Assembly (NCBI GenBank): GCA_023053545.1
Contig: JAKZAN010000004.1
Span: forward strand, 6,138,001 to 6,202,000
Direction: 5' to 3'
Length of the DNA stretch: 64,000 bases
Source: Lepidurus packardi
Lineage: Eukaryota; Arthropoda; Branchiopoda; Notostraca; Triopsidae
Shown here: in pieces, positions 12,301-24,300 of the stretch
Numbering within the stretch: position 1 is the first letter of the stretch
Layout: each line of letters starts with the position of its first letter
The notes under the pieces: model-generated
The model's database searches: none
Told to the model about the DNA's origin: nothing
What the model saw: the letters and a program-made list of their open reading frames with translations, nothing else
Translations under genes and position numbers: made by a program

Positions 12301-15300
12301 AATAAATATAGAGATGGTGAAAATATATAATAAGTACAAAATAAAATATCGATAAAATATGTCTAAAATATAATAAAGTAAAATTTTGTGTTGCATGGAA
12401 GCTACATGTTTTGGGTTCTTTAAGTTCCAGTTTCGTCGTACGCTGGGGATTAGGTTTATAATTGAGGTTTGGCTTTTGTGGAGGAAATTCGTAAAGTTTA
12501 AAAGTTTTCAAGACTAGCCCAGGCTCGTATAACATGTATGGATCCCATATATGACCTAGACCTTTGACACCAAGTCACTCGAGTTTTCCTGAGGGGAAGC
12601 TAGGAAAATGAAAAATTGTTCAGAAACCCAAAATGGAACTCGGGGGTTTAGTACAAGGTTGACCATAGACTAATAAAGTACTATACTGTACAGCACTATA
12701 GGTTTTAGGAACGAACAGCTGTTTCCCATCCTTTTGGCTTGATAAGGAAATGACTGCATGAGCTTTCGACCCGGTCGCACCCATTTCACAAGAATAAGGA
12801 TTAAGACACTTTTTTATATTTCTTTCTTTTTGGGGTTTAGGAGTATTTGCAAACGGCAATTTTGCTTATATTTTGTCCTTTTTTTGTTTAAAAAAAAGTC
12901 CAAGTGTAGTTTGCATCATGTGACTGCCCAACTACTGTGCTGAGTGGTTGTTTTATGTCAAGGCAACAGACGTCAAGCAAACGAAGGGGACCTCGTTGGC
13001 ATGCTTATCGGCAATAATCAGGGTAGGGGATTGGTAATCGTCAGGATTTATGCTACCATTAAAAAAGTAGCATTGCATGACGCGGTTTTTACTAGAGGTG
13101 GACACGGCTAGTTAAGTGACTTGGGTGACGGACTGCCTGCAGTGCTAAATAGATGGGGAGAGGAAAGAAAGATTCTCTGGAGATTGATCAAACCACAACA
13201 GCAACAAAAAGAATGTAGATAATACATCCTCATGATTGCGCGTATATTGCGTATACATTGTCCAGAAGAAGCCCTGGAATGTCCGACAAGAGATTACAAA
13301 GAGCTGTGCAGAAATGTGGGCGTCCAATGAGTCGAGTCCAAGTCCCAAGTTGGGGGGGTTGGGGAACTTGGCGGATTTGTCATTGTCAGCGGAAGGTAAA
13401 GTAATTAGTGAACTTTAATGATTGCAGAGATTGTCACAGAGAGAGAGGGAGAAGGGGGGGGGGGGGGGTGATTTGGTGTGTAGGAGTTTTTTGCAAGTTC
13501 CTCCACCAGAGGAAAAGGTTTTTCTGGGATTCTGAATAGAGAGGTTTTGTCTGAGGTGCTGCTTGTTCTTGGAATGCCCTTGATGATAACAAAGCAAGTC
13601 TTCCTTGATGGATTGGCGAGAGGGGTAGTGGAGTTTATTTGAAGACGAAAGACAGGATATTTATGCGGGTTATACGGTAGCCTTGTCAAACTCGAAAACG
13701 CTACTGTTGGACATTTCATTTTCATTTATTTCATGCCTTTTGACTAGAAATCAAGGTTCATTTAACTTAAAACTAAAAATATAATAGGTTATCAAATAAT
13801 GCTAATAATAATAAATACAATAGCTTATCAAAGCTTGAGATACCATTACAATAGTAATTGAAATAATGTTAGCTTATGATGATAAAAGCTAAATTAGGAG
13901 CTAAATCATGTTAGCTCAAATGATAGGATTGCAAATTATTTTAATGGAAACTGGGTTTTCCAATTCAAGTTGCATGGAGGGGGGTATTGTTGCGGTCAAA
14001 CCAGATACACCAAGACAGGTTTGTAATATTTGTCAAGTTAACTTGGTCTAATTGGAGCTGTTTGGTATGAAAATATAGACAAGCACAAGATTAGAGGCAC
14101 TGAGGTAGCGTGACACCTTGCAAAATTAGCCAAGGCCAAGTAACAGACCCCATGTCACGTTCTTCGGTGGAATATTCTATTTATTTTTTCACTTTGTTCC
14201 CTTTCGATATCTTGGCGAGACATTTTGGTGGCATTAATACTTAAAGCAAAGGGAATTAGCGCTCTCTTGGACCACTTTTTAGCTCGAACTTTTTTCCAGT
14301 TTCCAAACGGGAGATTTTTTTTGGCAGCTTTTCTGTTTCTTTTAAAAGCTGCTAATAAGGCGCATGCCAACACTCATTGTTGGCACGATTTAGGGAGATC
14401 TTTCCCCGAATCAGGTATTTCAACCGATAAACAAAAAGGCTTGAGTGGATCTGCAACGTTTTTCCTTTCAGGAAACCCAGTGGCAATTCGAAAGCCAAAA
14501 CTCCCAAATCCATCGTTTAAAGTGGCTTGGAAACGTCTGTAGAGTAAAAACGCCCTAAAGCAAAAGGATGCGAAGTTCGGTTTGAAATCCCATATATTAC
14601 TGTACACATATAGGACAATCGTTCGAAACAGGGAAAAAGAAAGAACCAAAGGTTTAGCTAGCCTTACTTACAAACCCCCTGGCGAGTTAATTTAGCCCCT
14701 ATTTGGGCCGCATGGGGTCCATCCAGTCCAGTAGGTGGGGAAATGAGTAGGAAAGTGGTGAGGTTTGTTGGATTTTTTATTTGCACGGGCATTTGGAACA
14801 CGGGGGGTCGGGTGGGTGACGGAATTAGGAACCAAAACCGAGAAATTGGGAGATTGTTGAAAAAATCCAACTGACCATGAGATTTTTGTTGTATACAGTT
14901 TGTATGCGACTCCTTTTTAGCCTTGGTAAAATCTTTTATTCAATTTGCGACAACGTCTTGTCCCAAATACTGAAAAAAAAACACAGAACGGAGGATTTTC
15001 TATACATCACTGTAATGTAAATTAGAGCAAGGAAAAGTCTGAAAGGCTTTTATTTTATTGTACTTTTTTTCCATTGGCGGTCGCAGGTGCGTTTTTTTAA
15101 ATTTACTTCTCAACGACTGTTTCGGTGAGTTGGTTGAGGTTTGGCTTGCTAAGGCGTAAGTCGTCGAGGCAAAAAATAAAAAAAAAATGGTCCATATTCT
15201 CTGTCTTGGCCAGATGTTGGACATAAGGGTTTTCGCAATGTGTTGGAGATTCTAAACTGAAAAGAAACGAAAAGCTTTTTGGGCCTCCAAAGGTTTGGCT

Positions 15301-18300
15301 TGTCTGTTACCCTTGCCTCATTAAGCCACATGTATTGGGGTGCGTGTATGTGTTTCTGTGCACTACCTGTCTGTCTTGTGCGTAGTATGCCCAAAAGGTG
15401 CAGGTAGTAGTTATAGTAGCTCGCTTGCTCTGGTAGTGAGAAGGATTGGGGGGCAGCCTGGGGGCAAAGTGTCGCGCCGCACTACCTACCCCCCCCCTAC
15501 CGCAGGTGCGGTTTGGCTCCGAGAGGCATGATTTATTAGCAGGTTGATGAGTGGCACCCTTTTCTTTTTAATTGGGAAGAGTTAGAATCAAATCATGAAA
15601 AGACTTTCAGTGGCACTTTCCACTTTTTCTTTTGATTTACTTTATTTTTTGGGATGTGGGGGAGTGCTGGCATAGTGAACCTATATTCAGTTAGGGCGAG
15701 ATAAGTGAATGCGAATGTCTCTCGTACTTTTATCGCTCCTTCTGGTTCTCCTGACTCCCATAGAAGGTTAACTAGCTACCTTCAAATAGCAGAGTATCAG
15801 TTTAGCAGATTAAATTTGCAAATCTTGTCGCCTGCAAAAAGCTGATGTAGATCTAGATATATTTTTTAATTATTTTTTAGTTTGCAGTTGACTTAGTTTG
15901 AGGACTGAAAACCCAGGTGCTAAGAGAAGAGATTTTTGGGAATTGGTGGGAACAGGTTAGTTGAAAACGCGTGACGTGACTTTGGGATTTCGATGTATTT
16001 TCTTTCATTGTCGCCTGCGTCATCTTGCACCAGAAAGAGAGGAGTTCGGAGAGGGTGATGTGAGGGGTAAATAGGGAACCTGAGCCCATGTCAAGGGAAA
16101 ATATCATTTGCGAAGGCACAAGGGGAGAAAGAAGGTTTCTCATCACGGCATTTTGGGAGGGCTGGACTTGAAAGTCTTGGAGCAGCGAAATGTTCCTTGT
16201 CGTGATCCTTATCATGACAGATGGTAGGTTCCGCCATTTTGGCGTCGACTCTCCGGACCTTCGTCTTCTTTACCTTCTGAGTGGGCTTGTTCAGTCCATT
16301 TTTTATTCTTTCTTTTTTTTTAAGGTTGTAGAAAAAAATATATTTACATTTTTATGAATTTTCCTAACCCAAGGAAAACGTGAGCAACCTGAGCTATTGA
16401 AACAGGAAAATTGGATAAGGCCAAAAAGTGTGAAGTAAAAGCAAAAGAAGAAAGAGGAACGAAATAATGAATGGCATGAGGAGGGGAAACCATATTGTTG
16501 GTCAGGTGGTTGGTTGGAGGTATTTTCATTGTTGACCAGGGCCAGAAAAAGGCTATTTTCCGCTGTGTCATTCCTTAACGACAACACTGAATTACTCGCT
16601 GGCCAACCCAGAGGCTCGAAATTTTCGCTCTGGGTTCCTGTATTGAAAATTTTACCCTGAATGTTCTACCTTGGGAAGCGAACGAACGGCAACCGCGAAA
16701 GTCTTACAAAAGAGAGATAGGAAGAGAGAAAACTTTTCATTGTTGGGCCAAAGACGAGTTTTCACAGTCAAATGCAGCGTGATGACATCATTATCTTCGG
16801 TTCCCCTTGTCGCGTTCGTTGTTGCTTATCAGGCTTAGAAAGTGATAAAATTGGACCGAAATTAGGCCAACAAATGACACAGCCACACATGCACACAAGT
16901 ACCCTACCTGTATTTACTTGGCATTTGGTATCGTACTTGTAAAAACAATTCCGAGACCCTTTAGGGCGAGTGTCAACATGCCAGAATGTGGCTACTCAAT
17001 AAGGAATTCAATGTCTGTCATGGATTTCGAATGTGTTTGTATTTGGGAAGGTGTTCGTATTTATGTAGAGGGGAAGGAAGACTTATCCCAAGTTTATGGT
17101 GTCGTGCGATTTGGATAGCTCGGATAGGGATTTTATCGGATACGGTTCATTAGTTTGATAGGGAATGAAAACACCAGTCTCATTTTTTTTTATTTTATTT
17201 TTTTATGGTATTAGTCTTGTCCTTGGAGTTATTTGGGGAGGTTTTCCCTTGCCAGAGGAAACCTATCATTCCTATTGAGTAATAAGGTGTCTGTTTCTGG
17301 CGCCCACGCTGATTTTAAGATTTATAATTTGGAATGTCGTGAGGCTCAAGTCAAAAAAAGGGTGGGCTTTCCGTGGAGAATTCCCTTTAGTGCAGGTATC
17401 GACGTGTAAAAGTTTATCTTTGCAGGGCGAAAAGCGAGATCTGGGGGTTGAGATCTTTTAAATCTATTCGCCCCCCAAACGTTTAAATTTATAGATGACT
17501 AAGAATAGGGGGAAAAGAAGAGGTTTTTTTTTCTTTTTTTTTTACGTGTATACAAGGTTCGATGCCTTAGTTTGCCCCTTGACCATATTTGGGGGGTAGG
17601 GTGGCATGCAAAGGCAAGAGCATATTTGGGCACTTTTTTTCTCCTATTTAAAAAAATGCAATAAAGCAAGAGTCTGTTTAGATTTGAGGGAAAGAATTAC
17701 GTTTTTGTTGGGTCCATATCAATTGCTCGAGCCTCTTGGAAAACAGCTTCTTATCAGTTTGGAGTCGCGCCTCTAAGGACGTTTTTGGGTTGTAATGTCG
17801 CGCATGTTTCATCGCCCCATGCTAGCGTTTTATGGCCCTGTTTTGGCGTTACGGCTATAGAGCGTTTTGGGGAGGCTGTAAAACTTTTCTTGTTCATCTT
17901 TTACTCTGCCCATGAGCTCGTCTCGTCTTCTCTCTTCTCTTCTCGTGCTTGGAAGAAAATATACTATAAAATCCCATTGGGTTTTCTCGGCCCTTCCCCC
18001 TTTTTGGGAAAGGGGGACCCTTAGGAAATAACCAAAAAGTTTCCATTTTTATGACCGCGCACTTGGAATGCTTAATGTTTCCTTAAGCAAGATTCAGTTC
18101 GAGAAGTAAAACCTCCATTTCAAGTTTCTCCATTTCCATGTCCGGCACCCAAAAAATCTTCCCCAACTAAGACTTTTTAAACAAAATTTGAGCGTAAAAG
18201 GCCATGAAATGGGAATAAAAATAAAACGGAATCTTCGCCGAAGTTTCCATTTAACTTTTTTTAGAGTTTTTTTTAAAGCATTTTCCATGTTGTTCCATGC

Positions 18301-21300
18301 TCGTCAAGAGTAATGCATGGCAAAGTTTCCGTTTCCGTAGTTTTTTATATTTTATTTTTTTATACATTTACTTTACCACAATTGCGTGACTGGGAAGGGA
18401 ACGGACGAGTTTAAGAGGGGGAACAGAGAACATATACTAGACAAGACGTCTTTATTCTTATTTGTTCGTCTTGTCTTGTCCGTCAATTGTGGGGGAAATG
18501 GCGCAGGAGTTTCCTCGTGACTGCTCGCCTGCTCATTTTCCTGCGCGTACCCTGTCATTACTGGAGGCAGCTTTTAAAACCCATACACCTTGGCCCCGAA
18601 TGGAGAATGGAAATGCAAAAGTACTTGACACATGCAGCCATCTTTCCGCTTCCAGAAGGCCCTTTTTTTCCTATTCCCCCCAGTTTTTAACCGAGGCAAA
18701 AGGCACAACCTACAAACCCGGGCTACTTTGCACAGACAGATTGTGAACAAGTATTCCTTCCATCAATTTACTTGTCACGCGAAACATTCCTGGGGCGTTC
18801 TCTTTCTCTCTCTCGCTCGCTCTCTTGATCGTCTTCTTAACGTTTTCCAATTCTTTCGGGGTGCAGTCTAGTTGGAGGGAGGGTGGGTGTTTGCGTTTTG
18901 GTACCTTTTAAAATGCATGGCTTTTGGGGCACTCTTTAACAGTGGGCGTGTCGTTTAAGGGGGCCACAGTGAGGGAGACACTTTAGCCAGACACTGGGCG
19001 ATCTGGCGCCGTTTCGACTCGGGACCTGGTCACCCTCGTTGCCTTGATGAGGAACAACCAACTAACCAATTCCCCACTCCAACAATCATAAATATAATAA
19101 AAAGAAGTAATTAAAGCGCCCCGTGGCCTGACTAAAAGAGCTCGAGCTTTTTGGGGTCCGGGCGCTAACTGAGGAATAAATTAGTCGAAAAAAGTGTGAG
19201 TTAAGGGGGGGGGGACCTTAGGAACGCTGTGCCAAAAGTCTGGCTGATCAGTTTAGGAAGTGGGTGCTAAATAGCAAGCCCTGACGGCTGTTTTAAGCTT
19301 ATAGGAACGATGATGATGGGCCGTGACGAAAGCTCGTATCCTTTTTGGTATTTTCCCGAGTTTCCAAATTGCGCTTATTGTTTTTGGATTTTTTTTTCTT
19401 TTAAAAAGAAGCGAAAATGGCCGCTCTTGAAGAGTGTACCAATTGTCACTCCTTTTATGATTTTTACGTTTTTTATATGTATATGAAAAAGAAACATTTT
19501 ATCTGATTAGTTTATAGGAAGAAGAAGTGTGGTTCTTTGTTTGCGCATGTTGTGGGGAATGAGCATTTTAGGGAGCACTCACTTGTCGTTTTTCTACAGT
19601 GGCCGGAATATGGCTGAGGCTGTTAAACGAGGCTGACAGCTCGAAAGATGCCGCCTTTTTTCACGCTGTCACCCTTGATGGGATACAAAAGGGAAAAACA
19701 TATAGACCGCCCCCCTTTCGCACTTCTGGCGCACGCCATGCTCTCACTTTTCTTCACTTTGGGGAATGACAGGCTGGCATTGTTGGCCCGTTGAGACAAT
19801 CATCTTTTGTACTTTTTTTAAAAAAGTTTTTTTCCATTCTTATGGGGCTTGGACTTTTATAGTGGATATGTATGCAGATGCAAGCAGAGATGCATTCCGG
19901 AAGGCGCAGTGCTTGCACCTAATAGCGCGTTCCACTGGCTGCACTGGTGCAATATTTTTGTACCAAGGCACACAAGGGAAAAATAAGTCAAGAAAAAGAA
20001 TGGAATGAAATCAGCATAAGAGCTGTTTAGATGTGCGGCTTTCCCGACCTCGCTTCTTTGGCGGAGTCTGTGCATCTCAAAAGACGAAATTAATCAAAAT
20101 AAAATAGTAAATTTAATAAAAAAATATAATTAAAATAGTAAAATGAGTCAACATTAAATATTAGTCAAAATATCGTTTTTGTGTGTGGAGGATCTTATTG
20201 GATGTTGGAAGCTCTTGGGAAATGTATATTCTCGAAAAAATTCGTGTGTGGTCATCCGAAAAGAAAAATACTTTTGGTTTCCTTTCTTTACTGATATTTT
20301 AACGACCGCCAACCAACGAGTTAGTGTGTGGTTTACAGAGACGTAATTCTTGGTAAACTTTTCCTTACATGATTCGAAACTTCTTTGGAATAATTACTTG
20401 AAAAATTACTAAGCTTTAAAAAGTGAAAGTTCAATAGCTTGACAGTTGGGGAACGAAGTAAGGTCTTCAGAACAGCCATGCTTTAATGGTTTGACTTTTT
20501 GCACCCACCACAAATCCAACTTAACTGCGCATGGGGAATAAATTATAAGAAATTTTCAAAAAAATAATTTGTAGTTTTTCAGTGCATGAGTTTTAGCTAA
20601 AAGCTTTTTTGAGAGGTTTTAAGGACTAGAAAGAGAGATATTTCCCGCCACTATGTTACTTGATGAGGAAACAATAGTCTCTTTGACCATGACAAATGCG
20701 ATTCTTGATTACTTTGCTTATGGGGGGTGTGGGCTGTTGTTTAGGTCCAAAGTTTGGGTTATGTTGTGCAAAAGGCTGGAAACTGGTAAACTGGAAAACA
20801 GGAGTGGAAGTAGACACAATATGTGTGTTGTGTGTAACACCATAGGGCCTTTTACCATTGTTTAAGATATGGTTAGGGCACTAGCTCCTCTTTTGAATTT
20901 CTGTGCAGGTGTTATGTGTGTGTGAGAGAGAGAAGGAGGCTAACGAGGTTTAGGGGCAAAGCGGATCTGTAGATTGCGTGCAGACTGTTATTTTCTTCTT
21001 CTTCTTCTTCCCGAGATGGAACTTAACGGCTGAACCTTCTTCTTTTCTTCTTAAGATTGTAAAGTTATAGCAGAGAGTAAAGAGAACAGAGGGAGACAGA
21101 GAGCGCTCTTTTCTCACCCTGTAGGCGCAACTCGCAACTATTTAAGTTGCCGGGAAGTCAAAAGAAAAACAGGTGGCTGCATATGGCTGCAATGGGCAGC
21201 AGCTTGTGGAAGAAAGAAACATTTGAAGATGTTGTTTTTCTGGTGGGGCACGACACAGGGAGTGTTAAGGACGAAATAGAACGGAACACAATGGGTAACG

Positions 21301-24300
21301 AAAATTGGGAGCTTAACGCCAAAGAATTGCTGGAATGTTGGTGCGTAGGTGGGCCCACAAGACCGTCAATATGCAAAGCATTAGCCTTGCGAGTTTTTTT
21401 ATTATTTTTATTGGTTGAGGGTTCAGCTCCAGAGGGGTTAGACACACCAGAAAGGATTAACCAAAAAGGTACAAGACCAAAAAAAAAAAAAAGGAAATAA
21501 CTCTCTGGGATGGGGTAAGAAGAAAAAGCGGGATTAGAAAAGAAGATCCATGCTAAAGTCCCTCAAGTTATGACCGGAATCGCCCCCACCTGAGATGGTG
21601 CTCGGCTCCCTGCCAGCCCAACTTGTTGGCCTGTCTTGTAGTCGGCGATTTGTGGCACCCGAACCCACAGGAACCTAAACCGAAACTCGTAGCGAAGGCA
21701 ACCACTTTGGCACATTTGCATAGATTTGTTATGTGTAAGTACGAAAGCGAACTTCAAACTGTTCTGCTTTTCTCACGTGGCGCAAAAAATAAAAAATAAA
21801 AATCCGGCGCTTTTTCCCCCCTTGGGAAGCTGGGAAATGACTTGTGAATCTTTCCGCGAGAGTTTTTAAAAATGGTAGCAAAAGCAGGACAAAAGTGTTG
21901 AATTCTAATGGCGATTTCCCCCTCCTCCGCACAACAGAAAATTTTTCAGGAAACAGTGGTTCGGGTTTCGTGCGCACTAACGAGGGACAAGTTTTTACTC
22001 TTGTAAAGTTGGGAAAGGATGTCATTTGGTTTAACAAAGCCATAGAAAGGAAATTTGGGTAAATGTTCTATACCGAGCCAAAAGTTGCTGGTACTTGATT
22101 CTGGGTCCCTTTGGGTGGGTGACATCTTTACGAGAGGCCAAGCAGCGGGTGTCATGAGGGCTCATCTGATCTAGCACTTTTTTTTTAGGGTAAGGTTTAA
22201 ACATGTGGGTTTGGAGACAAGGGACAAGGGTTTTCGGGGAACCACGTAACGATTTAGGAGATTCTTTCATTTCGTGTATTTCTATGTTTCATGTTCAACG
22301 TGGTGGGAGGGGTCGGGTGAGAAGGGAGGCTGTAGATTCTTCGGGTGTAATCTTCCAACTTACCGGAGAACAAGTTTATATTCAAAATGATACACTTTCA
22401 TGGCATTTTAGTCGGTTACTAGGATCACACGTTCGGATATTAGAATCAGTTTCAGAAGAATTTCAGGTAATATTTTGTGTTTAACAACGCTCCGTCGAGA
22501 TCTTCGCGTGGATTGTCCTTAAGCATTGACGAGTGATTAAATTCTCTTATATAGTGTTGAAAATCTATTTATAGACTTGACAATCAGAACTCCCGACTAA
22601 TGAAAGGGGCGACGAACAAGAAAATAATTAATTTAAGTGTAAAAGAGAAGTTGCGGCTCATTAAAACTTATGACAAGTTAAATTTAAAAGATTTGTCACA
22701 AAGGGAAGCGGTCGTTAAATTAGGAATTCCTCAATCATCTCTGTCAAAGTTGTTGAAAAATCGTTACGAAAAAAATAATAGTGGGTGTAGGGAATCTAGA
22801 AAAGGAAACGTGAGAAAGTGTCAAAAAGTAGACGATGCTTTGTTTCTTTGGCTTAAACAAGTCGCAGAAACGCGGAACCTCAGCAGCACCAGTTAGACCT
22901 ACTGTAATGAGAAAGTGAAGGATGAGCGACCTTCTTCAACCTTTCATTCCCAGGCTGTTTTCCGATGATCAATTTTAAATAGAACGTTTTTAGCGTTGGT
23001 TGGACAGCTAAAAGAAAAGCATTGATCGAAAGACTTGGAAGCTTTGGTTAATAGAGGAGTAAAGTATTACTGGAAACATTGCTTTTTCCTAATTGCGCTT
23101 TCAACTGTCGAATTTTTTCTTGCTTTGGCATTTGGAAGCCCACCCCGGTCGTCCCTTTATTTTTTGGTTTACCTTTGACACCTTCCAAGAAATCTTTTTA
23201 CTTTTACTACTAGCTTTAACCCTTTTGTTGGAATAAGGGTACCCACAAAAGGACTTGGAACCACGAACCGCTGTGACTTGGAATCTCTAACCCCTCTTGT
23301 TGGTGTTAAAAAGGGGAAATCTTTTAGGGGCAAATGTGTCAGGCTTGATTGCACGGAAATTCGATGCGCCCATAACAGACAGCAATTGGGGCTCTTGTGT
23401 TGTCGATCCGGACAAAAATTTTGTTTTGTGAACCACAAAAGGCCGTTTTGCCTTGCTCGTATTGCACCAACAAGTTAATCCTGGCCCCCTCCTTCTATTT
23501 AACTGGGCTTTACACCCCCTTATATAGGGGGTGTAAAGATATGTCCCTAGTTCCTTTAACTGAAGGCACTGAATACACTGAATGAAATTAGAGAAATGAG
23601 AAATGAGAAACTGAGCAACACAGATGGGGAAGTTATGGTTAGTATATAAAGTAGTTGTATGCCGTACAGCCAAATGATCCTAGGGAGTCGAACGGAAGAG
23701 AGGTTGGAGGAAAAGGGGGGTGGGGAGATTGTATTCTAAACAAAAGACGCATTTTGGCTTGGCTGGACGCTAATTTTAGAACAGAAGGATGGAATGATGA
23801 AAAATGTTGAAGAAAATATGAAATCTCTTAGTCTTGGAGAGGGCGTTTACCTGTCCGAGTCCGTGTATAAATATTTAGAGCGCGTTACAGTGCCAGATAT
23901 CTTGCTATGATGTGTGTAATGTATGGTGGAGGAGGGGGGGGGGGGGGGACGAGCCGGATAGAGAGAGGAAGAAAGAGAGACGACATGGGCATACAAACTT
24001 GGGAAGAGAGACGTTGCAGGGCCCAGGCTAATGAATCGTCTTCTTGGCCAGATCATAACATTAACAGGGCCGAGAGTTTAGGAAGATCCCAAAGGTTTCT
24101 GAGACAAGCTCTGTTGTTGTATAGCTCCGGAACATGAGAACTTTACACCCAACACAGAGGAAACCTTTACAAGCTAAACCAACCCAAACATATGCAGATG
24201 GAGTCCAGAACACCCATCACATCACACAACTCTTGTGTGCTTTAGATCGAATAGTTAGAAAGGGGCGACATACATAGAGAGAGAACACCATCAAGCTACT

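Noticed and set aside
12167-12535. Minus-strand frame rich in Ile/Tyr/Leu/Phe that looks like a multi-pass membrane protein
   Set aside because: It is the translation of near-pure A/T low-complexity DNA; no Met-led, balanced coding sequence.
21147-21500. Open frame with [11 protein letters not shown], considered as an extra TCF exon or a BTB gene
   Set aside because: Only the first strand of a BTB fold is suggested, the rest does not match, and no phase-compatible splice sites exist. Kept as a doubtful feature only.
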